A stretch of 64,000 bases of DNA from Adineta vaga (GCA_021613535.1 CP075494.1:4960001-5024000), one strand, 5' to 3'; numbered from the stretch's first letter, positions 46,458 to 57,527 are shown. The notes: generated from the sequence alone by a model not told the origin. Program-made: numbers and translations.

Positions 46458-47442
46458 TCAGCCACTTCCCCTTCCGGTAGAATAATAAAACGTTGTTTCA
46501 CGAGAACAACATACACAAGTATTGGGACAGCAGGGAGCAGCAGTTGTTGTCATAGTAGTTGTAGTAGTACTACTGGTGGTGGTGCTAGAAGTACTAGTGC
46601 TAGTTGTTGTTGTCGTTTCAGTTGTTGTGTTTGTCGTTTGTGTAGTTGTTGTCGTTTCAGTAGTAGTAGTAGTAGTAGTAGTAGTAGTTTCACTAGTAGT
46701 GGTTGTAATTTCAGTTGTAGTTGTTGCCGCTAATAAAAGAATCAAAATACATAACATGCTCTATTCAAACTTTATTAGATCTTATATAGTATATGCATAA
46801 GGTCTCGCCGAATGGTCTCGCATATTTTTAGAACTTTAAATATTGATATGAATTGGTAATAATACTTACAAATTGTAGTTGTACTCGTTATTGCTGTTGT
46901 TGTTGCTAAAATTCAAAGAATTAGTAAAAACTAGATGCTAATTTCATTGGTAGAATGATATAGAAAAAATCTCTGGATAATCTTTACTAAAGCGTATTTT
47001 GTGTAACGATTAATACATGGATTATAGATCGATTAACGCGAATAAGTGTAAAAAATGATCCAAAAGATAGTTGACAATATTTGAGTCTCACAAGAATCGA
47101 ATCGTATTGGTATTTGAATGAAGTATGATATTCTATCACTCTTGTTCGTCTACCATTGTTCAATAAAATAATTTTATTTTTACTTGTTGTATCTTTTGAG
47201 ATCATTGTTGGAATCAAGATACCAATAGCTAATAAAACGCCAGCTACACAAGCACCAATGATTGCCATAGCAATAATACGTCTTTTTCTTGTCCAAAATC
47301 TAGAATAAAAATTGATTATAAAATCAAAAGTAATATGATTTGTAAAGGTTAAAACTTAATACATTGTATGCGATTTTTTCGATTGCACAACACGAAGTTC
47401 TCTCATGCTCATTTTCACTTGTTTCGGTGATCCACTTGATCT
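46458..47442 (-). CDS. One-TM, Thr-rich surface protein with C-terminal CCPNTC motif (copy A)
   Basis: Exons seen: 47442-47363, 47299-47184, 46905-46870 and 46729-46458, all with GT-AG joins in phase. The 5' end begins at a splice acceptor, so the start exon lies further upstream and was not found. A basic juxtamembrane part (M-R-E-L-R-V-V-Q-S-K-K) and F-W-T-R-K-R-R precede a single TM, A-I-I-G-A-C-V-A-G-V-L-L-A-I-G. A Thr-rich mucin-like ectodomain follows and ends in A-P-C-C-P-N-T-C-V-C-C. Topology is probably type II, with the Thr-rich part outside and likely O-glycosylated. Paralogues lie at 48719-49194 (dead) and 58282-59579. No named family is known to me. Confidence 0.75.
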
Positions 47443-48718
47443 CTAGAAGATGTATATGATCTCATATATACATTGAACTAAACTAAATTGGACATACTGC
47501 ATTTAAACCATTAATTTCCATTACTTTTATTTTCTACAATACGGATTAATCTACGGAAAGTTATAGATAAGCGAACTTTGCGTTCACTTCAATCACAAGA
47601 TTTTGAAAAGAAGATTAAATAGAACGTTGTTTCTGTTCTGTAAATGTGTGACTTAATGTTCCAAAAAAACAAATACAAAAAACAATTGGTTTTACAATCG
47701 TTTTATGTACGCGTGATCAAAAATACTTAATAACGATAAAATCATTTGTGCTTCGCTAATAATGTGAAAAGAAGACATTATGTTGACATAAGAAACCCGT
47801 ATTTTAAAGTGAACAAATAAGAATTTCTAATTTTATTACTAATTGCTCCAGACAACTAATTTCTTTATGTATTTTTTCGTTTGCTTTCCTAACAAAATAT
47901 ATGCTCTGTATTCTGAACTATACATTATTATCCAATGTACATTAACGTTGACGAGTACAATTCCTGAGAATCCTTAAAAGAACTTAGTAAATCAACTTGT
48001 GGAATCCATATTTGACATGAATTGTATTTATTTGATTTTTCAGATAGTACTTATTCATATATTTATAAAATAGTCCGTCCAAAAGTAATAATGTTATTGA
48101 AGGAGAAAAGAGTATAATATCGAGAAAATATATCAGTTTGACAGTTGCTATTCGCAAGTAGTAAATCTCAATACATTAGTTCGATTATCACACTTAATTT
48201 CAGTTTTCTGTGAAATATTTTTGGACACGTAACATACAATCATATTTGCATACTTACTGAATTCAGCTCTAATGAACTATTAGACTTCCCGCGAGTTAAT
48301 CTGTTGTAAAATATATGAACTCTTTTCACCATTGAATAATCAAAACAGGTACTATAACATGTGAAAAAAGAAAAGAATATAGGGTAAACATATGTTAGCG
48401 ACGCTAATGACGGATACATTTCATAGTGCTTATGATTTCAAAAGAATCGATACTATATTATTTCTGAATTAGATTCCGAACAAACATTGTAAACAGATAC
48501 GTTTTACTTTTCATATAATATAGAATTAATCGTTATCCTTTCTGGACACTTCTTAGTCAGCATCAACCATATGAAATAGTATCAACAAATTGATTCATTA
48601 CAAACATTCATCATGTTTCTTGAATAGAAAAACTACAGATTGATTAAAATCATCAATCCGTAAACAGAATATGTATTGCTATAGTGCTTAATCGAATTTA
48701 AAATTAACCATGTAGAGG
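47443..48718. other. Intergenic or unresolved 5' exon of copy A
   Basis: About 1.3 kb, AT-rich. The first exon of the Thr-rich copy A should lie in its left part. Nothing else is seen. Confidence 0.5.
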
Positions 48719-49194
48719 TCAAGTAGAGCTCGTAGTAGTAGTACTAGGACTTGTAACGGAAGAAGCTGTTGTTGTTGTAGACATGCTAGTTGTGCTCGTC
48801 ATAGTGGAACTTGTTGTTGCTTTCGATGTTGTTGTCGTAACTGAAGCAACATCTGTAACTAAATCAGAAACAGATAAATAACTGCAGCACGTTTCAATTT
48901 CAATCAGTCGATCATCTATTCATTCAGGATTGGTAATATCTCTTGCTCTTTGATTTTTACCTGTTGTGTCTTTTTTAATCATTGTTGGAATTATAATACC
49001 CACAGTTAATATAAAACACCAATGATAGCTAAAGCATAATGACTCATTTCTTTCGTGTCCAAAATCTAATCAGTAAAAATACATTATCATTAGTATTACC
49101 GAAATATCACATACATGGACCGTGATCTTTTCGATTCAACTACTCGAAGTTCTCTCATATTCGTACGCACTTGTATCGCTGCTTGCCGAGATTC
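48719..49194 (-). pseudogene. Dead copy of the one-TM Thr-rich family (copy B)
   Basis: The juxtamembrane exon is intact (M-R-E-L-R-V-V-E-S-K-R-S-R-S) and starts at a splice acceptor. The TM exon begins F-W-T-R-K-K but then has a stop. About 13 bases are missing where copies A and C encode G-A-C-V-A-G, and further stops follow. A short Thr/Ser-rich exon ends at TGA 48721-48719 without the CCPNTC motif. The gene can no longer encode the membrane segment. Confidence 0.8.
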
Positions 49195-49613
49195 CTACAT
49201 AACGATAGAATCAAAATGGTGATGAATGAGAGAAGTATGATGTAATCCAAAACTTCCCATGCTTTCTGCTTTTCTGCTGACTAGCATAATTGAATACTAG
49301 TAAGAATTATATCTGTTGATATCGAATGTTTTCAAAGTCAAAATGAAATGCTATTTGATCGCTGTTGGATATTTATATTTTTCTGGATGTGTATATCTCT
49401 AGAAATTGAATAAGAAAAAGAATGAGAGAGAAACTCCAAGAAGTATGTTTATGGAAAGAGACATCGTTATTGAAATAATACGATAAATAATTTTGTTTTT
49501 ATGGAGTTTATGCTTATGTGCTAGATTTTCATTTTTACTTTTTAAAACTGAACGTTTTATTCGATTAAGATAGACAATACATTCAACTATAGTATTGAAA
49601 AATGTTTCTGTTC
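49195..49613. other. Intergenic, no gene recognised
   Basis: About 420 bases between the dead Thr-rich copy and a GPCR. Nothing is seen. Confidence 0.55.
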
Positions 49614-50579
49614 TTAGAAATGAGTATTTCTAATAACTGCTGTTGAATAAGGTTGAATTTGGTTCGTTCCGTTAGGATCTTGTTTTTGACATGAGAAAAA
49701 TAATTTCGCTTCGTGTCGAAATGATTTCGATGATGTAAAAAATACAAAGAATGAACTTGCAAATGATATATAAAATAATAATGTAAGAACACTACTAGTT
49801 ATACTTTCAATCATTCGTTGTTCGGTCGTTTTCGGTGTTGTTGCAGAAAATACGGCATATTCTGTATAGATAATATACGGTATAGTAGAAAAAAGTATAA
49901 TGGGTATTTGTATAAGCATCATTCTTGTTAATTGTTTTTGAATTATTTCACGTTGACGATCACCTTGTAATTTATTAATATTTCTATATGTTAAAAAACC
50001 TGATATTGTAAGAATAAGAGTAGGTAATACACCAAGATAAATAGGAAGTGAAACATACATTCGATAATTTGTAAATTCTTGAGGTGAAACAACTGAACAA
50101 ACAGATAGTCCTGTAATCGGATTTGTTACTATAACACCATAGATAAATTCACAAGTAGAATGAGCTAACCAAAATAAACATGTTAATAAAACACCACATA
50201 TAGCATATGATAATCGACTTAATCGACGATAGTTTTCGTCTCGACAACTGGCAAAAAAACGATCAATACTTGCTAAACAGACACATGTTAATGACATGAA
50301 AAAACTTGCTTGAGTAAATGCAATACGAGCTTTACACCAAATTAGATTATTTGATGACCAATCAAGATTAAAACCAACACTTAATATTCGGGTAAATAAA
50401 CCATAGAATAAAACGAGACAATTGATTATTGATGAAGATAGAAATATAAATGCACATGGATTACGACGTGTTCGCCAGAGAAAACGAATATTGAGTAAAT
50501 TTCCTATTATACCACATGCAAATATAGGTATACCACCATATATTGTCATTGAACGTACTAATTCAGTAGTTGAAGACAT
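49614..50579 (-). CDS. Rhodopsin-like GPCR, 321 aa
   Basis: Intronless. Seven TMs are clear: TM1 (I-F-A-C-G-I-I-G-N-L-L-N-I) with the conserved G-N, TM2, and TM3 starting after W-C-K-A and ending S-I-D-R-F for DRY. A Cys in ECL2 (G-L-S-V-C-S-V-V) can pair with the TM3 Cys. TM5 has a Pro (G-V-L-P-T-L-I-L), TM6 shows I-P-I-I-L-F-S-T-I-P-Y, and TM7 ends F-F-V-F-F-T-S-S-K-S-F-R in place of NPxxY. The layout is that of the neuropeptide-like (FMRFamide-receptor-like) receptors abundant in bdelloids. Ligand unknown. Confidence 0.9.
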   Translation of the reverse strand: MSSTTELVRSMTIYGGIPIFACGIIGNLLNIRFLWRTRRNPCAFIFLSSSIINCLVLFYGLFTRILSVGFNLDWSSNNLIWCKARIAFTQASFFMSLTCVCLASIDRFFASCRDENYRRLSRLSYAICGVLLTCLFWLAHSTCEFIYGVIVTNPITGLSVCSVVSPQEFTNYRMYVSLPIYLGVLPTLILTISGFLTYRNINKLQGDRQREIIQKQLTRMMLIQIPIILFSTIPYIIYTEYAVFSATTPKTTEQRMIESITSSVLTLLFYISFASSFFVFFTSSKSFRHEAKLFFSCQKQDPNGTNQIQPYSTAVIRNTHF

Positions 50580-51264
50580 TCTTTAATTTTACAAATGAAT
50601 AGAAAATGCGTGTATTGACTTTTATTTTAAAAAAGATCAAAAACGACCCTGGTATTATCTTTGAAGATAAAATCATTAAATAGATTAGTTTCTTGTTGAA
50701 AAATACGACATTAATATTGAATACATTATTTTGATTAAATACATGTCTAACGGATCAAGACAAAACTCTAAAATTCTACGATGATTTTAACAACTATTCA
50801 TATTCCAAACAATATATATGGGCAACGAATTCATTAATCCTATCGTTTAGAAAAGAAATCTTACATGTAGAATTTTTCTATCCAATTAATGAATATATTA
50901 CATTCACGGACGCTGATGCTGTGAATGTCGTTCTACATAAAGATTAAATAGTTCAACTTTCGAGTATTTCGTATATGTAGAATGAATGTACTTTTTATTG
51001 ACATACTATAGGAAACGTATATTTAATTATTCTTTTCTAAAATAAAACTATTTATAGATCTATAATCTTCTAAGCCATGTCTCTCTAAGACATAGATTTG
51101 TGCATGATTTTTAAAAAAGAAATTAAAATATGTAATAAAATGAAAGCAAATTATTGTTAATGATGAAATCCCTTCCTACGTTTTTTTTCTCTTATCTTTG
51201 TTGATTTATATCAAATACTAATTGATCGATCTAAACAAAAACAAAGATATGTATTTTGCTGTTC
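50580..51264. other. Intergenic, no gene recognised
   Basis: About 685 bases holding the 5' flank of the GPCR and the 3' flank of the isomerase-like gene. No coding similarity. Confidence 0.6.
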
Positions 51265-52181
51265 TTATTGAATATTTTTTGACCATTGTTCATAGTTTTT
51301 CTTTTGACGTTCCATTTCTTGATTTGTCAAAGTCCATACATCAATATCAGTCGTTATTGCATAAGGTGCTGGTCCATATTCAGGAACTATTGTTATCCAT
51401 GGTCGATCTTTCTGTGCTTCCCATATCATTTCCCACCATATTTGCATTTGTTTACATTCTTCTTCAGCTTCTTGAGGATCATGAATTTGTGGATGTTCAG
51501 CAGTACCGACACGTGCATGGAGATGATCAACTCGAGAAGCAAATAAACGAAAACGTTCATCGTCTGTTGAATGTTTTAATAAACGTTCGCAGACAAGAAC
51601 AAAATGTGAATAATCCGCTGTTATACGTAAATTAGGAAAACGCTTAATAAGATGCGCAGTAATAAATGGATTATAGAGCACACGTGTCCGATGTGTCTAA
51701 AAATAAATAATTCATCATCAAATAAGAAAAATCTAATCTATACCTCATGGGATGATGTTACTTCAGGATATTTTGCTTGTACGTGCAGTGCTTTTTCAAT
51801 GAATTCTTCATTTTCTTCGACAGACCAAGAATCTTGACCTCCTTGAATATTTATATGTATTGGTTTATATGGTATGAATTCTCTTAGATGAGTCTCTAGA
51901 TTAGTAATATGTTCGTCAATGGATAAATCTTGCCATACACCATCTTTGTAACTTGGATAGTTTGTTTGTACTAAACCAACCAATTCTAATTGATGAGTTT
52001 TTAAAGCTTGACTAAAAGCATTATGATCATTGGCGGAAATACGATGAATATCACTAAGTGTTGCTTCAATACCTGTATAACCTAACCGATGAATTTCAGC
52101 ACAAAGAACATTAATATCAGCAGAAAATTGTGCTTCAGCACCCCAAAGTGCTCGAATAAATTTCAATTGTGGCACGACCAT
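51265..52181 (-). CDS. Sugar phosphate isomerase/epimerase-like TIM-barrel enzyme, 2 exons, 289 aa
   Basis: Exons 52181-51744 and 51696-51265 join in frame across a 47-bp intron. The protein follows the xylose-isomerase-like TIM barrel (AP-endonuclease-2 family): L-G-Y-T-G-I-E-A-T near residue 35, then I-H-I-N-I-Q-G-G-Q-D. In exon 2, I-T-A-D-Y-S-H-F supplies a metal-ligand Asp and His. D-H-L-H-A-R-V-G follows, and I-V-P-E-Y-G-P near the C-terminus supplies a Glu. These acidic and His residues are the metal site of the family. No signal peptide is present, so it is probably cytosolic. The sugar substrate is unknown. Such proteins are widespread in bacteria and fungi, and foreign origin is possible. 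Confidence 0.87.
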
Positions 52182-52965
52182 TCTTTCTTTCTTTTTTTAT
52201 TTATCTGAGACAACGTGTGACCAACACGAATATATAAATATTTGAGAGTAGAAGCAACACTTTTTATCAAATTTTTTTAAGTAAGATAACACACATCTAT
52301 GTTGTTCTCCCTGGATTTTTTTTCTTAGATCTATTCGACCTTGAATAAAGCAGATGTAGAGGAATATAGAATCTTGCTTAACATCTTCATTTCGAACGTT
52401 ATTTGATAGGTTACATCCTTTGAATATAGAGATTTATCAACGTCTATCTATCTTGTTCTACAAAACAAGCATTCTTAAGTAATAACTGCCATCTATTCTT
52501 CTTATCTCGTCATTCTCATGTTTCTTTTTTTTCTTCTCCTTCTTTGTAATCAAATTTCATCACGAGAACAATCGACAAATCTTTTTTGATAATCGATCAC
52601 TTTCTTTCAACATCTTTACTTTCCAATTTTTGTTGTTGTTATTATACAAAGTAGATGCATTGACAAAATACCTCACATTACTACTAAGAAAGAGAACACA
52701 TAAACGAAATCAATATTGAAAATAAAACGACTTGTTTTTACTTTCCTCTCTCGTTTCCTTGGTAATGTGTTTCACAATGAAGTAGAACTCAAACTTTGAA
52801 TTATTGTTGATAGAGAAAAATAAAAAAAGAATCTTTCTTTTTTTCTTCAACATTATTAGTCGACTACCAGTCAATCATTCACATCAATTTTTTTTCTTTA
52901 TATTTGTTAGTAAAATAAAATATTATTCTTCAATCTGATCTGATTTGATTGTTTTAGACAATCTG
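52182..52965. other. Intergenic with a probable 5'-UTR splice acceptor
   Basis: About 780 bases, rich in T and C tracts. A TTGATTGTTTTAG acceptor-like site lies just before the ATG of the next gene, suggesting a 5'-UTR intron there. No coding similarity. Confidence 0.5.
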
Positions 52966-53550
52966 ATGGATTTACCAGAAAGATTCCAAATCGATATAAC
53001 TGAACCTGTTGAAACATGCTGCTATCGACGTCCATGTACAGCAACAGTATCATATTATAATCCTTATCAAATCATGTACTCAGGCCATTGTTGTGGAAAC
53101 AATACTGTATTATCTGAAACAGCAGCGATTCGTCATGAATTAAGCGAACTTCGAAATGATATTGGAGATCTTAGACGACAACAATACTCTTATACTCCAT
53201 CGTATTATGTTGCTAAACAAGATAATAATTCGAATAGTTCATGTTCTGAATGTATTTCATCTGCTAATGCTAATCAATATCCAACATATGCTGAAGAACG
53301 ACCATACACAGCTGGACGTATGTCAAGTTCAAAAGCTCCTATTACGACTTATCAAGATCATTATCGTGGACCAGATCATTATGGATATACGACTAGTAGA
53401 CCACAACGACGCGCAACAATGAATGAAATGCAATCACAAGCAGCATCATCATCAACTGTTCAACATCCGAGAAATTGGGTTCCTGGTGGTCATAAGAATT
53501 CGTATCCTAATCGACGATGGAATCTTAGTGTTCCTCATCCTGAACCATAA
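52966..53550 (+). CDS. Uncharacterised low-complexity protein, 194 aa
   Basis: The chosen start is ATG 52966 (M-D-L-P-E-R-F). The frame extends 7 codons upstream without an ATG and across a likely splice acceptor, so a 5' exon is possible. The N-terminal third has C-C-Y-R-R-P-C and G-H-C-C-G-N. A short coiled coil follows (A-A-I-R-H-E-L-S-E-L-R-N-D-I-G-D-L-R). The rest is Tyr/Ser/Pro/Gln-rich and disordered, with a basic C-terminus. There is no signal peptide or TM. The composition and consistent codon use argue that it is real, but I do not recognise a family. Confidence 0.65.
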   Translation: MDLPERFQIDITEPVETCCYRRPCTATVSYYNPYQIMYSGHCCGNNTVLSETAAIRHELSELRNDIGDLRRQQYSYTPSYYVAKQDNNSNSSCSECISSANANQYPTYAEERPYTAGRMSSSKAPITTYQDHYRGPDHYGYTTSRPQRRATMNEMQSQAASSSTVQHPRNWVPGGHKNSYPNRRWNLSVPHPEP

Positions 53551-53617
53551 TTTCCACTTTGAAATAATAAACATTTAATTTTTTAATGTGAAAAAGACAA
53601 ATACATGACAAAGATTT

Positions 53618-55408
53618 CTATAAATCATTTTCTAAGTTATGTAACTGAGGAGGATCTGTTGGTAGATGAAATTTAAAATGATTCCAAAATTTTCGATGAT
53701 AAATATTTGGTTGAGCGAAATATCTTGCACTAAAACTATTAAAAATATAATTCCATGATAAACCATTGATGAATATATGACGAATAACAGATGCACGAAT
53801 ACGAATACGTAAATAAGGACGATCTATTGGAAGTGATTGAGGAAATACGGGATATGAATTTAAAAAATCGACATAATATTCTCGAATTATTTCTGAAAAA
53901 TCATCATTGACTTCAATTACATGAAGAATAAGATTATAATTTTTGAATAATGTCCATTTAAAATACTCTTCAATGCCTTTCATTGTTTTTAACGATGAAT
54001 CAGTTAAGCATTGATCTAATTGATCAATATAATCTTGAAAATTCCATGATGTTGCTAAATATTCATTGACAGATTTTATTGATTCTTCTGCAATATGATT
54101 GCCAAGATCATATTTTCCATTTGGAAAAGGACACCATGTTTTTAAAAATGGAAAACGTAATTTTAATCTTTCAGCAACATCAGCTGGATTATTTTTCCAA
54201 TTTAAACGTCGAATTTGTTCATCATTAGGTTCTGCTTCAAGAAAATAACCACCGATAGGAATCCAAACAGTTGGATTACATAATTGAATAAGTTTGATAA
54301 TTGTTTTAATGAAATTTTCATCTTTTATTTTCGCCATTTCTAATATTTTTTCTTCGCCAAATTGATCAACGAAACACGAAGGATATGCATTTTTATTTGA
54401 AGTAAAGTTTGTTAATAGAACATCAACACTATATGGTAAATAATCTCCATTTGGACTTGAACAATCTACTAAATTTAATATTCGATGACCTTTATATTCA
54501 AATAAAAATGTCACATCATCATAAGGATGTTTATGATCAGGTAATATCATTAAACGACATTCACTTGTTTGTATATATTTCCAAATACCAAATTGAATTG
54601 AATGTATATTAATAAATCCGAATTGTTCAATTGTTTTCGATAACATTTCAGGAGCATAGATATGAATCGATGGATTGATTTGTAGAATACGTTGAAGAGT
54701 AAATCGATTGAAATGATCCGGAGTTGACTTTGAGAGGAAAATACCATCAGCATTTGCAATTTTTTCCAACCAATTTTCATCGATATCATGTAATAACCAC
54801 CAACTTCGATCATAAGCAGGACCTATTAACCATGGATCAATAATTAATCTTGTATTTCCACCTTTAATTTCTAGACAAGCATGACTTAGAAAAGTAATTG
54901 TTAATTCATCTTCTTGCAAAACGTCCTTTTCTTTCGAATCAATTGTCCATGGATCGTATAATGCTGGTTCTAATATGAAGAATTCATCGGAATTATTTTG
55001 ATGAATAATTAATTGTTTTTGTTTAAGACAATCCGCTGGTTTAATATATTCTAATGTTTGAACATTTAATTTCCATCCATGATAAGCACAACGAACAATT
55101 TCAGCTGCATCTTCAATATCATGAATAAAATTACCTCCTGCATGACGACATAAATTTCGACAAATAATTAAACTCTTATCATCATTTTGATAAATTATTA
55201 AACGAATCAATTGAGCTTTTGTCTTACTTTGATCTTTCGTTGGAAGTTCGAGAAAATTCAAACCATATTTCAATTTTTCTATACGGGTTAATGATAAACA
55301 ACATAGAATATTATAAGGAATTGGATTGGATGAAATATAATAGTATGAGGACATGTATGAGAAATGAACCGAAAAGAATGGAATGTCATTGATTTTTCTT
55401 TTCTTCAT
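53618..55408 (-). CDS. CMAH: CMP-N-acetylneuraminate monooxygenase-like protein
   Basis: Intronless, up to 596 residues from ATG 55408 (an ATG 18 codons later is also possible); animal CMAH is close to this length. The N-terminal Rieske iron-sulphur domain has both ligand pairs, C-R-H-A-G-G and C-A-Y-H-G-W. A metallo-beta-lactamase-like domain follows: F-L-S-H-A-C-L-E-I-K-G-G then I-I-D-P-W-L-I-G-P-A. The usual H-x-H-x-D-H strand is altered to S-K-S-T-P-D-H-F. A later D-H-K-H-P-Y-D-D-V and W-I-P-I-G-G-Y are present. By family it would hydroxylate CMP-Neu5Ac to CMP-Neu5Gc with cytochrome b5. The altered strand leaves the reaction open. CMAH is patchily distributed, so foreign origin is possible. 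Confidence 0.87.
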   Translation of the reverse strand: MKKRKINDIPFFSVHFSYMSSYYYISSNPIPYNILCCLSLTRIEKLKYGLNFLELPTKDQSKTKAQLIRLIIYQNDDKSLIICRNLCRHAGGNFIHDIEDAAEIVRCAYHGWKLNVQTLEYIKPADCLKQKQLIIHQNNSDEFFILEPALYDPWTIDSKEKDVLQEDELTITFLSHACLEIKGGNTRLIIDPWLIGPAYDRSWWLLHDIDENWLEKIANADGIFLSKSTPDHFNRFTLQRILQINPSIHIYAPEMLSKTIEQFGFINIHSIQFGIWKYIQTSECRLMILPDHKHPYDDVTFLFEYKGHRILNLVDCSSPNGDYLPYSVDVLLTNFTSNKNAYPSCFVDQFGEEKILEMAKIKDENFIKTIIKLIQLCNPTVWIPIGGYFLEAEPNDEQIRRLNWKNNPADVAERLKLRFPFLKTWCPFPNGKYDLGNHIAEESIKSVNEYLATSWNFQDYIDQLDQCLTDSSLKTMKGIEEYFKWTLFKNYNLILHVIEVNDDFSEIIREYYVDFLNSYPVFPQSLPIDRPYLRIRIRASVIRHIFINGLSWNYIFNSFSARYFAQPNIYHRKFWNHFKFHLPTDPPQLHNLENDL

Positions 55409-55507
55409 TCATTGATTCTGTCAAGCAGCTGTTGCACATTCTAACCAATCAAATTAAAACATTCATTTCCTTGATAGATTATATATCTTTTTTTTCTTTT
55501 TAAATTA

Positions 55508-56281
55508 TCATTTAGGTATAGAAAGTAGACAGAGAATAAAAGGTAAAAAATGAAAAAGAATTAGAAAAATAAGTACACCTAAATCTGCTTCTTCACCGAT
55601 GACGGCCGTTTTTTTCAAAAGAATTTGTACAATTCCTAAATATACCAAGTAAATCATACTAACAACAAAAAATAGAACAAAAGTATAGTTTAATCTGACT
55701 GATAAAGTTTCTTTTGACAATGAAGAAGATAATAAATGAATCCAAATAAATCCTAAAAATAATATCAATGTACAAGCACCGACAAAAACGACTGACAACG
55801 GTAAAAATGGTGGTGTTGGTTTTTTAAAATAACCAGTTGATAGAATCCATTGATAGAATTTATCTTGACCATTCTCTTCAAATATATGATCAATTTGAAA
55901 ATGTAATAAACAACCAGCAATAGATAATAAATAACAATTTTTTTTATTTAATGCTATTAAATTTGAATTCGAATATTCGATATCCATATTAGTCTTTGAA
56001 TGACTTAATTTCTTAAGAATTTTTGATGATAATATAGCAATGAGTGGTGCAATCAAAAGAATATAACCTCGTGTATCATGGATATAAGTCATAGCTGTAT
56101 CTGCAATTGAAGGAAATACTATTGATAAGCACCATCCAATAAAAGGTCCAATATCAGGTCCAAAAAAACCATTGATAGCTAATAGTAGACAATGACTAGC
56201 AGTAAAAGATCCTTTGGTTGCTGTCATAAGCAATGTTCCATATCCTAATGCATAACCTACATGAATTACAGGACTTGGCAT
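55508..56281 (-). CDS. Multi-TM protein resembling the YdjM/PF04307-type membrane hydrolase family
   Basis: Intronless, 257 residues, with five or six TM segments. The N-terminus P-S-P-V-I-H-V-G-Y-A-L-G-Y and G-P-D-I-G-P-F, with H-D-T-R-G-Y and L-L-H-F-Q-I-D-H-I-F in the middle, provide conserved His and Asp near membrane faces, as in the LexA-binding, metal-dependent hydrolase-like family. That assignment is tentative. No signal peptide beyond TM1. It shares a 268-bp upstream region with the divergently transcribed deiminase gene, so the two may be co-regulated. Absence of introns matches its neighbours. Confidence 0.6.
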   Translation of the reverse strand: MPSPVIHVGYALGYGTLLMTATKGSFTASHCLLLAINGFFGPDIGPFIGWCLSIVFPSIADTAMTYIHDTRGYILLIAPLIAILSSKILKKLSHSKTNMDIEYSNSNLIALNKKNCYLLSIAGCLLHFQIDHIFEENGQDKFYQWILSTGYFKKPTPPFLPLSVVFVGACTLILFLGFIWIHLLSSSLSKETLSVRLNYTFVLFFVVSMIYLVYLGIVQILLKKTAVIGEEADLGVLIFLILFHFLPFILCLLSIPK

Positions 56282-56549
56282 GTTTTATTTCCTACAAGGT
56301 ATAAAAGACAGTAAAAGATACGTTTATGCATGACAAGCTATTTGTAATACTTGAATATAAAAAGAAGAAAAAAATATACGGCTTCATTCATATAATACAC
56401 AGAACAAGAGGAGAATATGTAGTTTTCTTTTTCTTTGCTTGAAACTATTAATCATAGAGGTATTCGAGGTCTATAACCAATCAGGAGATAATATTTTGTT
56501 TTCTTTTCACGTCAGATGTCGTCGTTATTTTTGTCATTTTTAAGACAAT

Positions 56550-57527
56550 ATGGCGACAGAATCATCTACGGAAAATAATGATAATAAAACTCTTATAGTT
56601 TTAGCTTCACCGTCGATAAAAGATTCTTATTATTCAACAAAATTTAAAGAAATCATAGAATATATGATAAATTTTGCTAAATTAGTTCAAGGAAAAGATC
56701 AATTGGTAATTCTTGTCAATCCTAATACATTCTCATATTTTGAAGAAAAAATTGATTCAAATCAATTAATCAAAGCATATATTGATGATATTTGGATTCG
56801 TGATGTCTCTCCAGCAATTCCTGATAAACAAATTAAATTTAAATACTCACCATCTTATTTAAGTTCTTCATTTTCTAGTCAATGTGACAAAAGTTTTCAC
56901 AAGTGGATTAAACAAAATGATATTCAATATAATGAAATATCCGATATTATTCTCGATGGAGGTAATATTGTTGATAATCCTGCAGGAACACGTGTAATTA
57001 TAACTGAACATATTCTTCAAAGCAATCCCTTATTAACGAAAACAACTGCAAAAGAAAAACTCAAACAAATACTTGGAGTAAGTGAGATCGCTATTATTAA
57101 AGAGGTACCAGATGATACGACTGGTCATGCGGATGGAATGGTTATGTGGGCTACTGATGATCGACTTTTATACATGAAATTAGAGGAACCTTTACATTCT
57201 GAAATCATGAACGAATTGAAAACTTCATTTCCGAATGTAGAAATTATCGAACTTCCGAATTATTATGTTAGAGAAACGTGGAGAAATTTTGTTACAGCTC
57301 GTCATGTTTATGTCAACTCAATTGTGACCGATAAATACATTTATATGCCAACATTCGATAGTATACATGATATTGAAATGTTGAATCTATTTCAATCATT
57401 GACAGACAAGACTGTCGTAGGAGTACCAGCAGAAAGTGTTTGTATGATGGGTGGTAGTGTTCGATGTCTTAGTTGGCAAGCCAAAGGTTTGAATAAAAAG
57501 AAAATTTTACAAAGAATCAAACCATAA
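56550..57527 (+). CDS. Agmatine deiminase / porphyromonas-type peptidylarginine deiminase family, 325 aa
   Basis: Intronless. The guanidino-group deiminase signatures are all visible: D-D-I-W-I-R-D-V-S-P near residue 80, I-L-D-G-G-N-I-V, T-T-G-H-A-D-G-M with the catalytic His, and M-G-G-S-V-R-C-L-S-W-Q with the catalytic Cys close to the C-terminus. In known members the reaction is agmatine to N-carbamoylputrescine plus ammonia, a route to polyamines. The family is common in bacteria and plants and not typical of animals, so horizontal acquisition is likely. No signal peptide, so it is probably cytosolic. Substrate (agmatine or peptidyl-arginine) not settled. Confidence 0.9.
   Translation: MATESSTENNDNKTLIVLASPSIKDSYYSTKFKEIIEYMINFAKLVQGKDQLVILVNPNTFSYFEEKIDSNQLIKAYIDDIWIRDVSPAIPDKQIKFKYSPSYLSSSFSSQCDKSFHKWIKQNDIQYNEISDIILDGGNIVDNPAGTRVIITEHILQSNPLLTKTTAKEKLKQILGVSEIAIIKEVPDDTTGHADGMVMWATDDRLLYMKLEEPLHSEIMNELKTSFPNVEIIELPNYYVRETWRNFVTARHVYVNSIVTDKYIYMPTFDSIHDIEMLNLFQSLTDKTVVGVPAESVCMMGGSVRCLSWQAKGLNKKKILQRIKP

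Noticed and set aside
46407-46800. Plus-strand Ser/Cys-rich and Val-rich frames
   Set aside because: They are shadows of the Thr-rich gene on the minus strand.
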